DNA of 13,555 nt from Christensenella sp. UBA1252 (lineage in GTDB: Bacteria > Bacillota > Clostridia > Christensenellales > CAG-1252), in the NCBI GenBank assembly GCA_002308575.1, contig DBVY01000014.1, positions 2,292-15,846 of the forward strand, read 5' to 3'. Shown in pieces: positions 7,252-13,493 of this stretch. The position numbers and the translations under genes were made by a program. Numbering within the stretch: the stretch's first letter is position 1; each line of letters opens with the position of its first letter. The notes beneath the pieces were generated by a model. That model had not been told where the DNA came from, searched no databases, and saw nothing but the letters and a program-made list of their open reading frames with translations.

Positions 7252-7342
7252 TCGGAGCGTCGAGCGGCTGTCGCCGCGCTCTCCGTTCCGAATATATAAG
7301 CATTAACAGAGCCGAGGGAACAGATCTCCCGGCTCTGTTTTT
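7252..7342 (+). ncRNA. Candidate small RNA of about 90 nt
   Basis: A promoter-like pair, TTGGCA (7219-7224), 16 bp, TATTAA (7241-7246), would start a transcript near 7252. The transcript would fold into a GC-rich hairpin (CGGAG 7253-7257 with CTCCG 7281-7285; inner CGGC 7265-7268 with GCCG 7273-7276). About 20 unpaired AU-rich bases follow, then a terminator hairpin. No upstream plus-strand gene explains the terminator. It could instead be a leftover 3' end of an older transcript or a leader of the downstream operon. I do not recognise a known RNA family. Confidence 0.3.
7306..7342 (+). terminator. Strong intrinsic terminator with no upstream gene
   Basis: ACAGAGCCG (7306-7314) pairs perfectly with CGGCTCTGT (7330-7338), followed by a run of five T (7338-7342). 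The T tract places it on the plus strand. The genes to its left for some 1 kb are on the minus strand, so it ends either a small RNA or a transcript whose gene is no longer adjacent. Confidence 0.75.
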
Positions 7343-7465
7343 GAATTGCAAATCGAACGGCGGTTTCTCTTTTCCGCGCGCGTTATATATGGATTCTTTA
7401 TAGATTTTTTTCGATAAAAAAGAGGATAATTTTTCAAAACTCGTAAGCAAATTTATATAAACCTA

Positions 7466-7494
7466 TTGACAAATTATTGAACCATTGCTACAAT
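7466..7494 (+). promoter_or_regulatory. Sigma-A promoter of the RHH-clpB operon
   Basis: A consensus -35 TTGACA (7466-7471), exactly 17 bp, and -10 TACAAT (7489-7494) predict a start near 7501, about 17 bases before the ATG at 7518. This is one of the strongest promoters in the window. I see no HrcA-type CIRCE repeat near it, and no clear CtsR heptad pair. Confidence 0.8.
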
Positions 7495-7499
7495 ATTTG
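7470..7499 (+). promoter_or_regulatory. Inverted repeat overlapping the RHH-clpB promoter, candidate operator
   Basis: CAAATTATTG (7470-7479) and CAATATTTG (7491-7499) form a nine-pair dyad with one extra base in the left arm. It covers the promoter spacer, the -10 and the start site, a position from which a bound protein would block transcription. The adjacent gene product has a ribbon-helix-helix DNA-binding domain, so autoregulation is a reasonable inference. ATTG is also repeated at 7465, 7476 and 7484. Confidence 0.4.
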
Positions 7500-7517
7500 A
7501 AAACGGGAGGATCTGCA

Positions 7518-8138
7518 ATGAAAAAGAGTATCTATTCCTTGGTGTTGTCCGAAAACGTGGTTGCAGCTGTGGATCGCTTGGCGTACGAGAGGCACACGAA
7601 TCGCTCCAATTTGATCAATCAGATCTTGGCGGAGTACGTTTCGTATGAAACCCCCGAAATGCGGATGCAAGACGTGTTCGATCGTATGCAGGCGTTGCTC
7701 GGGAACACGTTTCAATCGCTCGGGAATTCGTCCCCTACGATGCTGACGCTTCGCAGCGCTATCAGCTATAAATACAATCCCACCGTCCGTTATCAGGTGG
7801 AATTGTACCGCACGCCGAAGGTTGCGGTAGGGGAGCTGAAAGTTTCGATGCGAACGCAAAGCGCAACGCTTTCTTTGCTTGTGATGCAGTTCTTCAAACT
7901 GTGGATCAAGATCGAGCGAGCGTATCATCCCGACAGCGACGCAACGGTGGAAGACGGACGGTTTATAAAACGATTCGTGACCGATACTATGGATAGCGAA
8001 AGCATCGCAAGCGGCATTTCCGCTTACGTGGACGCTTTCGACCACGCTTTAAAAACCTTCTTCTGCAATCTGGATCAACCCGAGATCGCCGAAGCCTACG
8101 TGGAAAATACGTACGTCAACGCGCATCTCCTGTTTTAA
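7518..8138 (+). CDS. Ribbon-helix-helix (CopG/Arc-type) protein, putative regulator in the clpB operon
   Basis: A 206-residue protein. The first 43 residues match a ribbon-helix-helix fold: a short beta strand (SIYSLVL, 4-10), a helix containing ENVVAAVDRLAYE (12-24), the turn THRS-like TNRSNLI (27-33), and a second helix to about 42. RHH proteins bind DNA as dimers through the strand. The remaining 160 residues are mixed alpha/beta with no motif I recognise and could bind a ligand or partner. The start is ATG 7518, with GGGAGG seven bases upstream; an in-frame TTG at 7485 precedes the predicted transcription start and can be dismissed. The stop is 38 bases before clpB with no terminator between, so the two are probably cotranscribed. 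Control of its own promoter and of clpB is inferred. Confidence 0.8.
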   Translation: MKKSIYSLVLSENVVAAVDRLAYERHTNRSNLINQILAEYVSYETPEMRMQDVFDRMQALLGNTFQSLGNSSPTMLTLRSAISYKYNPTVRYQVELYRTPKVAVGELKVSMRTQSATLSLLVMQFFKLWIKIERAYHPDSDATVEDGRFIKRFVTDTMDSESIASGISAYVDAFDHALKTFFCNLDQPEIAEAYVENTYVNAHLLF

Positions 8139-8151
8139 TAAAAAAAGGAGC

Positions 8152-8163
8152 CCCCACAAGGGG
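8152..8163 (+). promoter_or_regulatory. Small hairpin in front of clpB
   Basis: CCCC (8152-8155), ACAA loop, GGGG (8160-8163) can form a short GC hairpin just ahead of the clpB start. AGGAG (8146-8150) lies directly upstream of it and AGGGTG (8165-8170) downstream. Folding would bring AGGAG closer to the start codon and hide part of the G-rich stretch, so it may tune clpB translation. Confidence 0.3.
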
Positions 8164-8176
8164 TAGGGTGAAAGCT

Positions 8177-10777
8177 ATGAACATGCAAAAATTAACGCAA
8201 AAAAGTATAGAAGCGCTCACCACCGCTCACAACATCGGCGAAGAGCGCCACCACCAAACGATCGGGCAGGAACATTTGTTGCTCGCCCTTTTGGAAGCCG
8301 AAGAGGGATTGATTCCCGAGCTTTGGCAAAAAATGAATCTTTCCGCAAAGGATACTGCGGAAAAAGTGCGGAACGAGCTTGATAAAATGCCGCGTATCAC
8401 CGGTTCTTACGATCCCGAACGCGTGTATCTTTCGTCTGCCTTGAACGCCGCGCTGAACGCCGCGGAATCCAGAGCGCAAACGATGAAAGACGATTACGTA
8501 TCGGTCGAGCATCTTTTGCTCGGCATTCTCGATTGCGCGCAAGCCAACGTAAAAAAGATTTTCGGAGAGATCGGTTTAACGGTCGACGGTTTTTTAAAAG
8601 TCCTCAAAGAAGTGCGCGGTAATACCCACGTGCAAGGCGACAATCCCGAAGAAACCTACGACGTATTGCATAAATACGGGCAGGATTTGGTGGAACTCGC
8701 CAAACAACAGAAACTCGATCCCGTGATCGGTCGCGACGACGAGATCCGAAACGTGATTCGAATTTTGTCACGCAAAACCAAAAACAATCCTTGTTTGATC
8801 GGCGAACCGGGCGTGGGTAAGACTGCGATCGCGGAAGGACTGGCGTTGCGTATCGTAAAGGGCGACGTTCCGGATAATTTAAAGGGGCGCAAACTCTTTT
8901 CTCTCGATATGGGCGCGCTGGTCGCGGGCGCGAAATTCCGCGGCGAATTCGAAGAGCGGTTAAAGGCGGTCTTGAACGAAGTCAAGGCTTCGGACGGCAA
9001 TATCATTCTGTTTATCGATGAATTGCATACGATCGTCGGCGCCGGTAAAACGGATGGCGCGATGGACGCCGGCAACCTCTTAAAGCCTATGCTCGCGAGA
9101 GGCGAACTGCATTGCATCGGCGCCACGACTTTAAACGAATACCGCAAATACGTGGAGAAAGACCCCGCGTTGGAAAGGCGGTTTCAACCCGTTATGGTCG
9201 GGGAACCGACCGTGGAAGACACGATCTCCATTCTTCGCGGATTGAAGGAGCGTTACGAAGTGTATCACGGCGTAAAGATCCACGACCAAGCGTTGATCGC
9301 CGCCGCTACGCTTTCGCATCGTTACATTTCCGATCGATTCCTTCCCGATAAAGCGATCGACCTCGTGGACGAAGCCTGCGCTTTGATTAAAACGGAGATC
9401 GACAGTATGCCGTCCGAAATGGACAGCTTGTCCCGTAAAATCATGCAATTGGAGATCGAGGAAGCGGCACTTACCAAAGAAACGGACAAACTCTCCCAAG
9501 AACATCTTAAACAGATCCGCGAAGAACTCGCGAACGATCGCGAACGCTTCGCCGGTATGAAAGCGAAATGGGATAACGAAAAACAATCCATCGGAAAGGT
9601 GCAATCCTTGCGCGAAGAGATCGAACGGGTACGCGCGGCGATCGACAAGGCGCAGGACGAATACGATCTCGGAAAAGCGGCGGAACTCAAATACGGCCGT
9701 TTGCCGGCTCTCCAAAAGGAACTCGCGGAAGAGGAATCCAAAGCCGAGTGCAACGCAAACTCTCTGTTGCACGATCAGGTCACAGACGAAGAAATCGCCC
9801 GTATCGTCGCGCGGTGGACGGGCATTCCCGTTGCCAAACTGATGGAAGGGGAGCGCGATAAACTTCTCCATTTGGACAAAGAATTGCATAAGCGCGTCAT
9901 CGGGCAAGACGAAGCGGTGGATAAGGTCGCGGACGCGATCCTGCGCTCTCGCGCGGGCATTCAGGATCCCCGTCGCCCGATCGGCTCCTTCCTGTTCTTG
10001 GGCCCGACGGGCGTCGGTAAGACCGAGCTTGCGAAAGCGCTTGCCGCGACCCTTTTCGATGATGAACACAACCTGATTCGTATCGATATGAGCGAGTATA
10101 TGGAAAAGTACTCCGTTTCCCGTTTGATCGGCGCGCCTCCGGGCTACGTCGGTTACGACGAGGGCGGACAGTTGACGGAAGCCGTTCGCCGTAAGCCCTA
10201 TTCCGTGGTTTTGTTCGACGAGGTGGAAAAGGCGCATCCCGACGTCTTCAACGTGCTGTTGCAAGTGTTGGACGACGGGCGTATTACCGATAGTCAAGGT
10301 AGAACGGTGGACTTTAAAAACACGATCCTGATCTTGACCAGCAACCTCGGATCGGACGTCATTCTCGACGGGATCGACCGAAACGGCGAGATCTCGCCCG
10401 AAGCGCGCGCGTCCGTCAGCGGGTTATTGAAACAAAGTTTCCGCCCCGAGTTTCTGAATCGCTTGGACGAGATCGTCTTCTACAAACCGTTGACCCGAGC
10501 GAATATAGACGGAATCGTGGATCTGCTGATCGCCGACCTGAAACGCCGCTTGAACGAAAAGCAGTTGGACGTGGAGATCACGCCCGCCGCAAAAGAGATC
10601 ATCGTTCGAGAAGGATACGATCCCATCTACGGTGCAAGACCGCTGAAACGTTATTTGCAAAGCAAGGTGGAAACGTTGCTCGCTCGCACGATCATCGCCG
10701 AGGACGTCGCGCCCGATACGGTGTTGACGGTGGACGCCCCGCAGGGCGAACTCTGCGTAACGCAACGTCGCCCGTAA
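8177..10777 (+). CDS. clpB: ATP-dependent disaggregase ClpB
   Basis: An 866-residue Hsp100 chaperone that extracts and unfolds aggregated proteins in the cytoplasm with the DnaK system. In order: a double Clp-N repeat (about 5-145); the first AAA+ module with Walker A GEPGVGKT (209-216), pore loop [10 protein letters not shown] (251-260, Phe in place of the common Tyr) and Walker B LFIDELH (278-284); a coiled-coil middle domain (about 405-525) that marks ClpB rather than ClpC or ClpA; and the second AAA+ module with GPTGVGKT (609-616), pore loop GYVGYDEG (656-663) and [11 protein letters not shown] (677-687). Length fits the family. I prefer ATG 8177 (MNMQKLT), with AGGGTG six bases upstream; GTG 8168 and ATG 8183 are alternatives. 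It is the second gene of the RHH operon and is followed by a strong terminator. Confidence 0.97.
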   Translation: MNMQKLTQKSIEALTTAHNIGEERHHQTIGQEHLLLALLEAEEGLIPELWQKMNLSAKDTAEKVRNELDKMPRITGSYDPERVYLSSALNAALNAAESRAQTMKDDYVSVEHLLLGILDCAQANVKKIFGEIGLTVDGFLKVLKEVRGNTHVQGDNPEETYDVLHKYGQDLVELAKQQKLDPVIGRDDEIRNVIRILSRKTKNNPCLIGEPGVGKTAIAEGLALRIVKGDVPDNLKGRKLFSLDMGALVAGAKFRGEFEERLKAVLNEVKASDGNIILFIDELHTIVGAGKTDGAMDAGNLLKPMLARGELHCIGATTLNEYRKYVEKDPALERRFQPVMVGEPTVEDTISILRGLKERYEVYHGVKIHDQALIAAATLSHRYISDRFLPDKAIDLVDEACALIKTEIDSMPSEMDSLSRKIMQLEIEEAALTKETDKLSQEHLKQIREELANDRERFAGMKAKWDNEKQSIGKVQSLREEIERVRAAIDKAQDEYDLGKAAELKYGRLPALQKELAEEESKAECNANSLLHDQVTDEEIARIVARWTGIPVAKLMEGERDKLLHLDKELHKRVIGQDEAVDKVADAILRSRAGIQDPRRPIGSFLFLGPTGVGKTELAKALAATLFDDEHNLIRIDMSEYMEKYSVSRLIGAPPGYVGYDEGGQLTEAVRRKPYSVVLFDEVEKAHPDVFNVLLQVLDDGRITDSQGRTVDFKNTILILTSNLGSDVILDGIDRNGEISPEARASVSGLLKQSFRPEFLNRLDEIVFYKPLTRANIDGIVDLLIADLKRRLNEKQLDVEITPAAKEIIVREGYDPIYGARPLKRYLQSKVETLLARTIIAEDVAPDTVLTVDAPQGELCVTQRRP

Positions 10778-10811
10778 GTCGGTTCTTGTTCCGAAAAGTC
10801 GAATAAAACAG

Positions 10812-10844
10812 AGAAGTCGTCAAGTTTGTTGACGACTTCTTTTT
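10812..10844 (+). terminator. Intrinsic terminator of the clpB operon
   Basis: AGAAGTCGTCAA (10812-10823) pairs perfectly over 12 bp with TTGACGACTTCT (10829-10840) across a five-base loop, followed by TTTT. It lies 34 bases after the clpB stop. On the minus strand the hairpin is followed by a weaker T-rich tail (CTGTTTTATT), so it may also end the convergent esterase transcript. Confidence 0.9.
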
Positions 10845-10881
10845 GGTTTTGTTTCCCCGATGGATTTTCGTCTGAAATATT

Positions 10882-11703
10882 TCAGTACTTTTCTTTGCAG
10901 AGCGCGCGGAAGAAACGCGTCATATCTTTCGTCCAAGCGGAAAGGACGTCGACGCCGTCGGTGTCGTCGTTTATTTCCAAAGAGCCGTTGGACTTGCCGT
11001 GCGAGCCGTGCGGATAGACGTGGCATTCGAAAAGGACGCCGTTTCGAGAGAGCGCGAGCGCGTAATCCAACGCGTTATGCGCGGGAACGAGTTCGTCCTC
11101 GGCGGTCGTCCAAACGAAGGTCGGCGGGGTGTGCTTGTTGACGAGTTCGTCCGCTTTCAGGTATTCTTTCAACCGAGCGGCTTCCGCTTTGTCGTAACGA
11201 TAGAGAAGGTTTTCGAAAGATTCGTCGTGATCGTTGATCACGGGGTAGGAAAGCCCGACCGCTTTGACTTCGCAATCGAGGTTTCCGCCCGTCCTCTTTT
11301 TCAAAGTGGGATATTCGTTCGAAAAATCGGCAACGAGGTGCCCGCCTGCCGAGAACCCGACGGCGAAAATCTCTTTCGGATTAACATGCAGGCGCTTTGC
11401 GTTTTTGACGAGGTAATCCACCGCGCAACCGAGTTCGTAGATCTGCTCGGGGTAACACGCGCCGTCCTCGCGGCAAAGATAGTTCAGCACGCAGACTTGA
11501 TAGCCCGCGGAGAGAAAATTCGCGGCGACGGGTTCGCCTTCGCGTTTGGCAACGCCCCAGTACGCGCCGCCCGGAACGACGATCACGGCGGGACGCGACC
11601 AAGCGCGTCCGGGACCCCACGGGCTGTCGAGGCAAAGCACTTTCAGGGAGCCGCCCTTGACGCAGGTATACAGATCTTTCAATTCAATCGTTTCGTATTG
11701 CAT
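10882..11703 (-). CDS. Alpha/beta-hydrolase, acetyl-xylan-esterase-like carbohydrate esterase
   Basis: A 273-residue serine hydrolase without a signal peptide, so probably cytoplasmic. The oxyanion loop is PGGAY (44-48). The nucleophile elbow is GFSAGGH (116-122, Ser118). The catalytic acid is probably Asp203 in TAEDELVP, and the base His235 in HGSHG, completing a Ser-Asp-His triad. The arrangement matches the acetylesterase / BD-FAE group often found with xylan or plant-glycan utilisation genes, where it removes acetyl groups from imported oligosaccharides; the substrate here is not shown. The start is ATG 11703, with AAGGA upstream; a longer in-frame GTG at 11749-11751 falls inside the -10 region and is rejected. 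It is divergent from a ROK-type regulator, which may control it. A palindrome, CTGAAATATTTCAG (10872-10885), overlaps the stop. Confidence 0.88.
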   Translation of the reverse strand: MQYETIELKDLYTCVKGGSLKVLCLDSPWGPGRAWSRPAVIVVPGGAYWGVAKREGEPVAANFLSAGYQVCVLNYLCREDGACYPEQIYELGCAVDYLVKNAKRLHVNPKEIFAVGFSAGGHLVADFSNEYPTLKKRTGGNLDCEVKAVGLSYPVINDHDESFENLLYRYDKAEAARLKEYLKADELVNKHTPPTFVWTTAEDELVPAHNALDYALALSRNGVLFECHVYPHGSHGKSNGSLEINDDTDGVDVLSAWTKDMTRFFRALCKEKY

Positions 11704-11718
11704 ATTTCGTCCTTTTTC

Positions 11719-11733
11719 GTTCGCGTTTCGAAC
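11719..11733. promoter_or_regulatory. Dyad at the esterase transcription start, candidate operator
   Basis: GTTCG-N5-CGAAC, a perfect 5-bp dyad, covers about +2 to +16 of the predicted esterase transcript, a repressor-like position. A related element, TTCG-N4-CGAA (11832-11843), lies on the regulator side. Read away from the centre, both are followed by an A-rich run on the same relative strand. Confidence 0.35.
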
Positions 11734-11741
11734 CTTTTTTA

Positions 11742-11770
11742 ACTTTATCACAGTTTCCGAAAGAAATCAA
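11742..11770 (-). promoter_or_regulatory. Promoter of the esterase gene
   Basis: Minus strand: -35 TTGATT (11770-11765), a 17-bp spacer, and -10 TAAAGT (11747-11742) with an extended -10 TG. The start would be near 11735, giving a leader of about 32 nt before the ATG at 11703. Confidence 0.55.
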
Positions 11771-11788
11771 TTCTTATAGAGAGAAAGG

Positions 11789-11809
11789 GCGCTTTCGGAT
11801 CGGAAGCGC
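11789..11809. promoter_or_regulatory. Nine-base-pair dyad in the divergent intergenic region
   Basis: GCGCTTTCG (11789-11797) and CGGAAGCGC (11801-11809) pair over nine positions (one G-T) around GAT. A competing pairing joins AAAGGGCGC (11784-11792) with the GCGCTCTTT that follows. It lies just upstream of the esterase -35, with no adjacent T tract that would make it a terminator for either gene. An operator for the adjacent regulator is possible. Confidence 0.4.
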
Positions 11810-11831
11810 GGCGCTCTTTTCGACGTCATTC

Positions 11832-11843
11832 TTCGAAAACGAA
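11832..11843. promoter_or_regulatory. Dyad TTCG-N4-CGAA upstream of the regulator gene
   Basis: TTCGAAAACGAA resembles the GTTCG-N5-CGAAC element at the esterase start, with one base less between the arms. It lies about 40 bp upstream of the regulator -10. A shared operator for the divergent pair is an inference. Confidence 0.3.
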
Positions 11844-11884
11844 CAAAAAAATCGCAAAAGAAAAGAAAGACGGCGGCGGCGCTT

Positions 11885-11893
11885 TGTTACAAT
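11885..11893 (+). promoter_or_regulatory. Extended -10 promoter of the ROK-like regulator, predicting a leaderless message
   Basis: TGT-TACAAT is a good extended -10 element. No recognisable -35 lies 16-18 bp upstream. With normal geometry transcription begins at about 11900, which is the A of the start codon. Confidence 0.5.
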
Positions 11894-11899
11894 CGGGAT

Positions 11900-12913
11900 A
11901 TGGAAGAAGAAATAAAAGTTTTTTTGCGGGTTATTCCTTCGAAGAAAGGAAAGATCCTTTATTGCGTTTCCCGCGCGGACGATCTTTCGAAACTCGATCT
12001 CAAAGGCGCGACCGATCTCTCGATGAGCACCGTCCTTTCTTCCGTCGATAAACTCCGCGAAGAGGGGTGGATTACCGTGGTCGAAGAGAAAAAGCCGAGC
12101 GGCGGAAAACCGCGTTCGCGGATCAACGTTTCTCCGAACGTCTGTGTGTGCGGCGTTTCTTACAAGGCGGGGATCCTGACGGCGGTGCGGACGAATTTCA
12201 AAGGCGAGGTCAAGGGAAAGTCGGAGATCGCGATTCTCGATAAAGGGGCGCCGCCCTTCGGTTACGCGGCATCCGCGCTGAAAGAGGTCTTGAAGGGGAA
12301 GGACGCGCCCGCCGCGATCGGACTTGCGATGAACGTCGCCGATCCGGATCGCCTTTGTGAAGAAGTTGAAAAAGCGTTCGGCGCTCCCGTGTTTCTTACG
12401 TCGAATACGGGCGCGATCGCGACGCTTACGCTGTTTCGGGAAAGGGCGTTTCCGATTGCGGCGATCGGCGTCGGCGTCAAAGTCAAATTCGCTTTTTGCG
12501 CGGAAAAGATGCAAACCTCCGATCTTTCCGATCTTTTCGCTCCTTGCGTTTCAAACGGCGGCGCGACGTTCGGAGCCGTTCTTTCCGTTCCCGAGGTCGA
12601 GCGGCGGCTTCGGGAAGAAGATTATCGGAACGCCTATTCTTTTAACGGGGAAAGGTTTGCGGAAACGCGCGACAAAAGAGGGTATTCCGAAACGTTGGTC
12701 GGATCGATCGTCGCGCTCGTCCGAGCGGCGGTCGCTTTTACGTTGCCGCAAAGGCTCGTCCTGTTCGGCGATTATCTTTCGGAAGGGTTATACGAGCGCG
12801 TTAAGAGAGCGGTGCCCGATCTTGTTCTCTTACGGCGCGTCGCGGCGGATCGCGCGGAATTTGCGCTCGGCGCGGCGTATTACGCGCTGAAAGAAGGCGT
12901 TTTCAACGAATAG
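11900..12913 (+). CDS. Degenerate ROK-family transcriptional regulator
   Basis: A 337-residue protein with an N-terminal winged helix (about 16-78: DLSMSTVLSSVDKLREEGWI, then a wing with GGKPRSR). The second part is shaped like a ROK/NagC/XylR sugar-binding domain: GVSYKAGILTAVRTNFKGEV (85-104), NTGAIATL (169-176), GVGVKVKFAF (190-199) and LVLFGDYLSEG (286-296). The ROK zinc signature CxCGxxGC is missing; GGATFGAV (220-227) stands in that region. Sugar binding may therefore be lost or altered. There is no convincing ribosome binding site before ATG 11900, and an extended -10 ends six bases upstream, so translation is probably leaderless. It is divergent from the esterase, suggesting control of it. 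Its last 11 bases overlap the convergent neighbour. The assignment rests on overall layout; individual motif matches are weak. Confidence 0.75.
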   Translation: MEEEIKVFLRVIPSKKGKILYCVSRADDLSKLDLKGATDLSMSTVLSSVDKLREEGWITVVEEKKPSGGKPRSRINVSPNVCVCGVSYKAGILTAVRTNFKGEVKGKSEIAILDKGAPPFGYAASALKEVLKGKDAPAAIGLAMNVADPDRLCEEVEKAFGAPVFLTSNTGAIATLTLFRERAFPIAAIGVGVKVKFAFCAEKMQTSDLSDLFAPCVSNGGATFGAVLSVPEVERRLREEDYRNAYSFNGERFAETRDKRGYSETLVGSIVALVRAAVAFTLPQRLVLFGDYLSEGLYERVKRAVPDLVLLRRVAADRAEFALGAAYYALKEGVFNE

Positions 12914-13379
12914 CGGCGATCGCGTAAAGGGCGGATATTTGCGAAAAAAGCAGGCGGATCGCGCGGTCGTTTCCGTTCTCTCCCCGAACGAGGACGTTCA
13001 GCGCGCGGTTCGTTAAGAGCACGCATCTCGAAAGGAGATCGGTTGCCGGATAGCGGGCGTAATCGCGCGCCGTATCTTCGATCTTTTCATCTTCTCCGAT
13101 CAAGGTCAGGCATTGCTCGGCGCTCTCTTTCGCCATCAGGGAAAGCTCTTTGATCTCGGCGACGGAAGCGCGCGCCGCAAGGGAAGCGCAGATCTCTTTG
13201 ACGCGCCTTTCGGCGGATGCAACGAAAGCTCTCTTTTCTTCCGAAAGCGCTTGTTTCTCCTTTCTTTTCGCCATCGATTCTCCGTAGGCTTTCAACAGCG
13301 TATCCATATATCCGAAATCGGTCGGTTCTTCCTCTCGATAGGCTTCTTCGCTCGGGGTTTCGCGCTTATTTTCTTCCAT
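12903..13379 (-). CDS. Conserved-looking helical protein of unknown function
   Basis: A 158-residue protein that I do not recognise. It is rich in Glu, Ala, Lys and Arg and predicted to be almost entirely alpha-helical. The N-terminus is acidic and probably disordered (1-22), followed by likely coiled-coil helices (about 28-100) and a more hydrophobic C-terminal helix pair (about 112-158). No membrane segment, signal peptide or catalytic motif is seen. The ATG at 13379 has AGGAG six bases upstream. Its 3' end overlaps the convergent regulator gene by 11 bp, tail to tail, with no room for a separate terminator. Codon use fits the G+C-rich block. It has its own promoter region, shared with the divergent gene to its right. 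Confidence 0.75.
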   Translation of the reverse strand: MEENKRETPSEEAYREEEPTDFGYMDTLLKAYGESMAKRKEKQALSEEKRAFVASAERRVKEICASLAARASVAEIKELSLMAKESAEQCLTLIGEDEKIEDTARDYARYPATDLLSRCVLLTNRALNVLVRGENGNDRAIRLLFSQISALYAIAAIR

Positions 13380-13401
13380 ATAGGGCTCCTTTGATTTGAA
13401 T

Positions 13402-13430
13402 ATAATAATAGATATTGCCGATTTTTCTAA
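13402..13430 (-). promoter_or_regulatory. Weak candidate promoter for the helical protein gene
   Basis: Minus strand: TTAGAA (13430-13425), a 17-bp spacer, and TATTAT (13407-13402). The -10 is good, the -35 poor. It overlaps the divergent promoter on the other strand, so the two may compete. Confidence 0.35.
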
Positions 13431-13443
13431 AATATGATATAAT
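13415..13443 (+). promoter_or_regulatory. Sigma-A promoter of the gene entering the right edge
   Basis: -35 TTGCCG (13415-13420), a 17-bp spacer, and -10 TATAAT (13438-13443) with an extended -10 TG at 13435-13436. The start would be near 13450, leaving a leader of about 44 nt. Confidence 0.75.
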
Positions 13444-13451
13444 CATAAATT

Positions 13452-13488
13452 GAGCGCCGCTCCTTTTTTCGGCGGGCTCTGTTTGGAG
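13452..13488 (+). promoter_or_regulatory. Structured leader with a possible anti-Shine-Dalgarno
   Basis: GAGC-GCCG (13452-13459) can pair with CGGC-gg-GCTC (13470-13479), leaving a loop of CTCC plus T residues. The CTCC (13460-13463) is complementary to the ribosome binding site GGAG (13485-13488), so two structures could compete and alter translation. Confidence 0.35.
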
Positions 13489-13493
13489 AGGAT

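Larger units (their letters stand above)
7190..7517. other. Gene-free junction between the AT-rich island and the G+C-richer block
   Basis: No convincing coding sequence lies here on either strand. The left part (7190-7250) is AT-rich and resembles the island. From 7251 there is a GC-rich hairpin and a strong terminator (to 7342). Positions 7343-7465 are mostly AT-rich with no element I can name, and 7466-7517 carries the promoter and ribosome binding site of the next gene. I saw no direct repeat between this stretch and 1-128 that would mark an integration event. Confidence 0.6.

Noticed and set aside
7251..7300. A tRNA or tRNA fragment used as an attachment site
   Set aside because: GTTCCGAAT recalls a T loop, but no acceptor stem, anticodon arm or CCA end can be built around it.
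7238..7450. A 70-codon minus-strand reading frame in the junction
   Set aside because: It starts at TTG without a ribosome binding site, runs through the terminator hairpin and looks like random translation.
1..7480. Flanking direct repeats of an integrated element
   Set aside because: Comparison by eye of 1-128 with 7190-7480 gave no shared string long enough to call an attachment site, and no integrase or transposase is present.
7464..7481. Direct repeat TATTGAC / TATTGAA as a CtsR operator
   Set aside because: The period is 11 rather than 10 and the heptads match poorly. The first copy is simply the -35 hexamer.
9131..10297. A 388-codon minus-strand frame inside clpB
   Set aside because: It is a shadow of clpB: no ribosome binding site and a low-complexity product.
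10872..10885. Palindrome CTGAAATATTTCAG at the esterase stop as a terminator
   Set aside because: It has no loop and no following T tract. The neighbouring 12-bp hairpin is the better terminator.
10999..11742. A long plus-strand frame opposite the esterase
   Set aside because: It is antisense to a gene with a clear catalytic triad. The open frame reflects high G+C codon bias, and the product has no recognisable motif.
11774..12514. A 246-codon minus-strand frame opposite the regulator
   Set aside because: The product is dominated by Arg, Phe and Lys, as expected for antisense of a G+C-rich gene.
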